Assembly: GCF_902506165.1 (NCBI RefSeq)
Contig: NZ_LR733817.1
Coordinates: forward strand, 4,424,211 to 4,488,210
Source of the DNA: Bosea sp. 29B
Lineage (GTDB): Bacteria; Pseudomonadota; Alphaproteobacteria; Rhizobiales; Beijerinckiaceae
DNA length: 64,000 nucleotides
Reading direction: 5' to 3'
Shown here: piece by piece, positions 62,045-64,000 of the stretch
Layout: each line of letters begins with the position of its first letter
Position numbering within the stretch: the first letter of the stretch is position 1
The notes under the pieces: model-generated
Told to the model about the DNA's origin: nothing
The model's database searches: none
The model's input: the letters and a program-made list of their open reading frames with translations, nothing else
Made by a program: the position numbers and the translations under genes

Positions 62045-62371
62045 GTGATCACCCCCGCTTTTGCCCAGGGCTTTGGAGGCGGCGGCACCAACGACGTCCT
62101 GATGTCGCTGGTTCCGTTCGTCCTGATCTTCATCATCATGTGGTTCCTGATCATCAGGCCGCAGCAGAAGCGGGTGAAATCGCATCAGGAGATGATCAAG
62201 AACGTGCGCCGCGGCGACACGATCGTCACCTCGGGTGGCATCATCGCCAAGGTCTCGAAGGTGATCGACGACGCCGAGCTCGAGGCCGAGATCGCCGATG
62301 GCGTGCGCGTGCGCATCCTCAAGGGCATGGTTTCGGACGTGCGCGCCAAGGGCGAGCCGGTCAAGAGCTGA
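62045..62371 (+). CDS. yajC: preprotein translocase subunit YajC
   Basis: 108 residues from GTG 62045, with AAGGAG 8 bases upstream. One transmembrane helix (FVLIFIIMWFLIIRPQQKRV, about residues 25-44), then the conserved RRGDTIVTSGGIIAKVSKV. Accessory subunit of the SecDF complex. 53 bases before secD. Confidence 0.96.
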   Translation: MITPAFAQGFGGGGTNDVLMSLVPFVLIFIIMWFLIIRPQQKRVKSHQEMIKNVRRGDTIVTSGGIIAKVSKVIDDAELEAEIADGVRVRILKGMVSDVRAKGEPVKS

Positions 62372-62424
62372 AGGCCGTGAGGCGCGGCTAGACGCCGCGC
62401 CCGCCAACAAGGCTGTTCATACAG

Positions 62425-64000
62425 ATGCTTCGTCTCCAGGCCCGCAAGGTCATTCTCGTTCTGCTCGTGCTGGTCTTCGGCTGCGGGCTCGCCGTGCCGA
62501 ACCTGTTCTCGCCCGAGACCCGCAAGGCGATCGAGCAAGGCGCTCCGGCCTGGATTCCGCGCTTCCTGCTGCCGATCCATGCGATGACGCTCGGCCTCGA
62601 TCTGCAGGGCGGCTCGCACGTCCTGCTCGAGATCGACCGCGCCGACCTGATCCGCAGCCAGGTCACCCAACTCCGCGACGACGTTCGCCGCATCCTGCGC
62701 GAGGAGCGTGTCGGCCTGCAGGGCGGCATCGGCCTGACCCCGCGCGGCGTGCAGCTGCGTGTCCCGGAGGCGGGCGACCGCGCCAAGCTGATGCCGAAGC
62801 TGCGCGAGCTCGCCCAGCCGATCGGTACCTTCGGCGCCTTCGGACCCTCCGGCAACCAGTCGATCGAGCTCACCGAAAATCCCGACGGCCTGATCCAGCT
62901 CAGCGTCACCGAAGCCGGTGCGAACGAGCGTATCCGCCGCGCCGTCGAGCAGGCGATGGAAGTGCTGCGCCGCCGCGTCGACGCGCTCGGCACCACCGAG
63001 CCGAACATCCAGCGCCAGGGCCTCGACCGCATCCTGGTCCAGGTGCCGGGCCTGCAGGATCCGCAGCGCCTGAAGCAGATCCTCGGCGAGACCGCCAAGC
63101 TGCAGTTCCGCATGGTCGCGGATGCGAATGCCAGCGATGTCGACATGCTGCCCTCGCAGGATCAGGGCGGCCAGCCGATCCCGATCAGCCGCCAGGTCAT
63201 CGTCGAGGGCGAGGACCTGATCGACGCTCAGCCGGCGTTCGACCAGCGCTCGAGCCAGCCGATCGTCAATTTCCGCTTCAACATTCGCGGCGCCCAGCGC
63301 TTCGGCCAGGCGACCACCGAGAATCTCGGCCGCCAACTCGCCATCGTGCTCGACAACAAGGTGATCTCGGCCCCGGTGATCCAGTCGCCGATCACCGGCG
63401 GCTCCGGCCAGATTTCCGGCAACTTCACGGTCGAGGCGGTCAACAACCTCGCCATCCTGCTGCGCGCCGGCGCGCTGCCGGCGAAGATGACGATCGTCGA
63501 GGAACGCACCGTCGGCCCCGGCCTCGGCCAGGATTCGATCCAGGCCGGCAAGATGGCGACGATCATCGCGACCGTGCTGGTCATCCTCTACATGATCGGC
63601 AATTACGGGCTGTTCGGCATCATCGCCAGCATCGCGCTGCTGGTGCACGTCTGCCTGATCCTCGGGCTGATGTCGCTGCTCGGCGCCACGATGACCCTGC
63701 CGGGCATCGCCGGCATCGTGCTCACCATCGGCACGGCGGTCGATTCGAACGTGCTGATCTACGAACGCATGCGCGAGGAATCGCATCTCGGCAGATCATT
63801 GGTTTCTGCCCTCGAGGCGGGCTTCACACGCGCCTTCGCCACGATCATCGATTCCAACGTCACCATGCTGATCGCGGCGGTCGCGCTGTTCGCGCTCGGC
63901 TCCGGCCCGGTACGCGGCTTCGCCGTCGTCTTCATCCTGGGCATCCTGACCACGGTCATCACCGCGGTGACGCTGACGCGCATGTTGATTGCGCTCTGGT
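62425..64000 (+). CDS. secD: protein translocase subunit SecD (3' end cut off)
   Basis: 525 codons are inside the window and the frame is open to base 64000; only a few C-terminal residues are missing. N-terminal TM helix, LGLDLQGGSHVLLEID (about residues 57-72), periplasmic P1 region, IVLDNKVISAPVIQSPITGG and the C-terminal five-helix part with IVLTIGTAVDSNVLIYERMREE (D, about residue 439). Uses proton flow to pull proteins through SecYEG. secF should follow. Confidence 0.96.
   Translation, partial: MLRLQARKVILVLLVLVFGCGLAVPNLFSPETRKAIEQGAPAWIPRFLLPIHAMTLGLDLQGGSHVLLEIDRADLIRSQVTQLRDDVRRILREERVGLQGGIGLTPRGVQLRVPEAGDRAKLMPKLRELAQPIGTFGAFGPSGNQSIELTENPDGLIQLSVTEAGANERIRRAVEQAMEVLRRRVDALGTTEPNIQRQGLDRILVQVPGLQDPQRLKQILGETAKLQFRMVADANASDVDMLPSQDQGGQPIPISRQVIVEGEDLIDAQPAFDQRSSQPIVNFRFNIRGAQRFGQATTENLGRQLAIVLDNKVISAPVIQSPITGGSGQISGNFTVEAVNNLAILLRAGALPAKMTIVEERTVGPGLGQDSIQAGKMATIIATVLVILYMIGNYGLFGIIASIALLVHVCLILGLMSLLGATMTLPGIAGIVLTIGTAVDSNVLIYERMREESHLGRSLVSALEAGFTRAFATIIDSNVTMLIAAVALFALGSGPVRGFAVVFILGILTTVITAVTLTRMLIALW

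Noticed and set aside
62185..63786. 533-codon open frame antisense to secD
   Set aside because: Shadow frame; the plus strand encodes unmistakable SecD, which continues to the window end.
1..64000. tRNA genes, rRNA genes and CRISPR arrays
   Set aside because: No T-loop sequence with matching acceptor stem, no rRNA segment and no regularly spaced direct repeats were found by reading.

Overview
The window is chromosomal DNA of an alphaproteobacterium, most likely a Hyphomicrobiales member close to Bosea. The reasons are roughly two-thirds GC, the lineage-typical small proteins DUF2842 and DUF3126, the order serS-surE-pcm-LysM/M23-DUF815-yajC-secD, TTAA-N7-TTAA (CtrA-type) boxes, a GGAAC-N17-GTT (EcfG-type) promoter, and Lrp, FadR-type and LysR regulators next to small catabolic operons. 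Genus assignment is inference. I saw no rRNA, tRNA, CRISPR array or complete insertion sequence.

Layout. 1-1.6 kb: start of a Tat-exported protein with an ECF sigma factor and its membrane anti-sigma factor. 1.9-6.0 kb: polysaccharide export and chain-length control (GT4 glycosyltransferase, Wza-like lipoprotein, Wzc-like protein with a degenerate kinase domain). 6.5-12 kb: an arsenic-resistance island with two ArsR repressors, two types of arsenate reductase, Acr3, a flavoprotein with a cysteine-rich tail and an MFS exporter. 12.1-20.2 kb: a divergent sugar-acid uptake and catabolism locus (RraA-like, glucarate-dehydratase-like, SDR, two ABC permeases, FadR-type regulator / binding protein, 2-hydroxyacid dehydrogenase) that has no ABC ATPase. 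20.5-24 kb: FemAB-like acyltransferase, polysaccharide deacetylase, amino-acid binding protein. 24.2-33.6 kb: heme A synthase, HIT protein, metY, FAD monooxygenase, Bug-type binding protein, Lrp, racemase, CoA-binding protein, enoyl-CoA hydratase, thioesterase. 33.7-34.7 kb: rplM-rpsI. 34.8-42.6 kb: a putative secreted metalloprotease, a LysR/SHMT-like divergent pair, beta-lactamase-like protein, small conserved proteins, gamma-carbonic anhydrase, transglutaminase-like peptidase. 43.1-50.6 kb: double PilZ protein, PAS protein, rhomboid, CBS protein, patatin, hisI, folE, IscU-like, PAP2 phosphatase, yidD. 50.9-64 kb: thrS, a low-GC two-gene insertion, DUF2157/GDYXXLXY pair, serS, surE, pcm, LysM/LytM lipoprotein, DUF815 ATPase, yajC, and secD running off the end.

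The most unusual observations are a seryl-tRNA synthetase with about 82 extra in-frame residues of lower GC between motifs 1 and 2; a low-GC gene pair after thrS that has the architecture of a cell-wall-hydrolase effector and a periplasmic immunity protein; and an ars island whose two repressor genes both look leaderless and which encodes a flavoprotein with seven cysteines in its tail. Several families of intergenic palindromic repeats punctuate the window, and one supplies the last codons of a gene.
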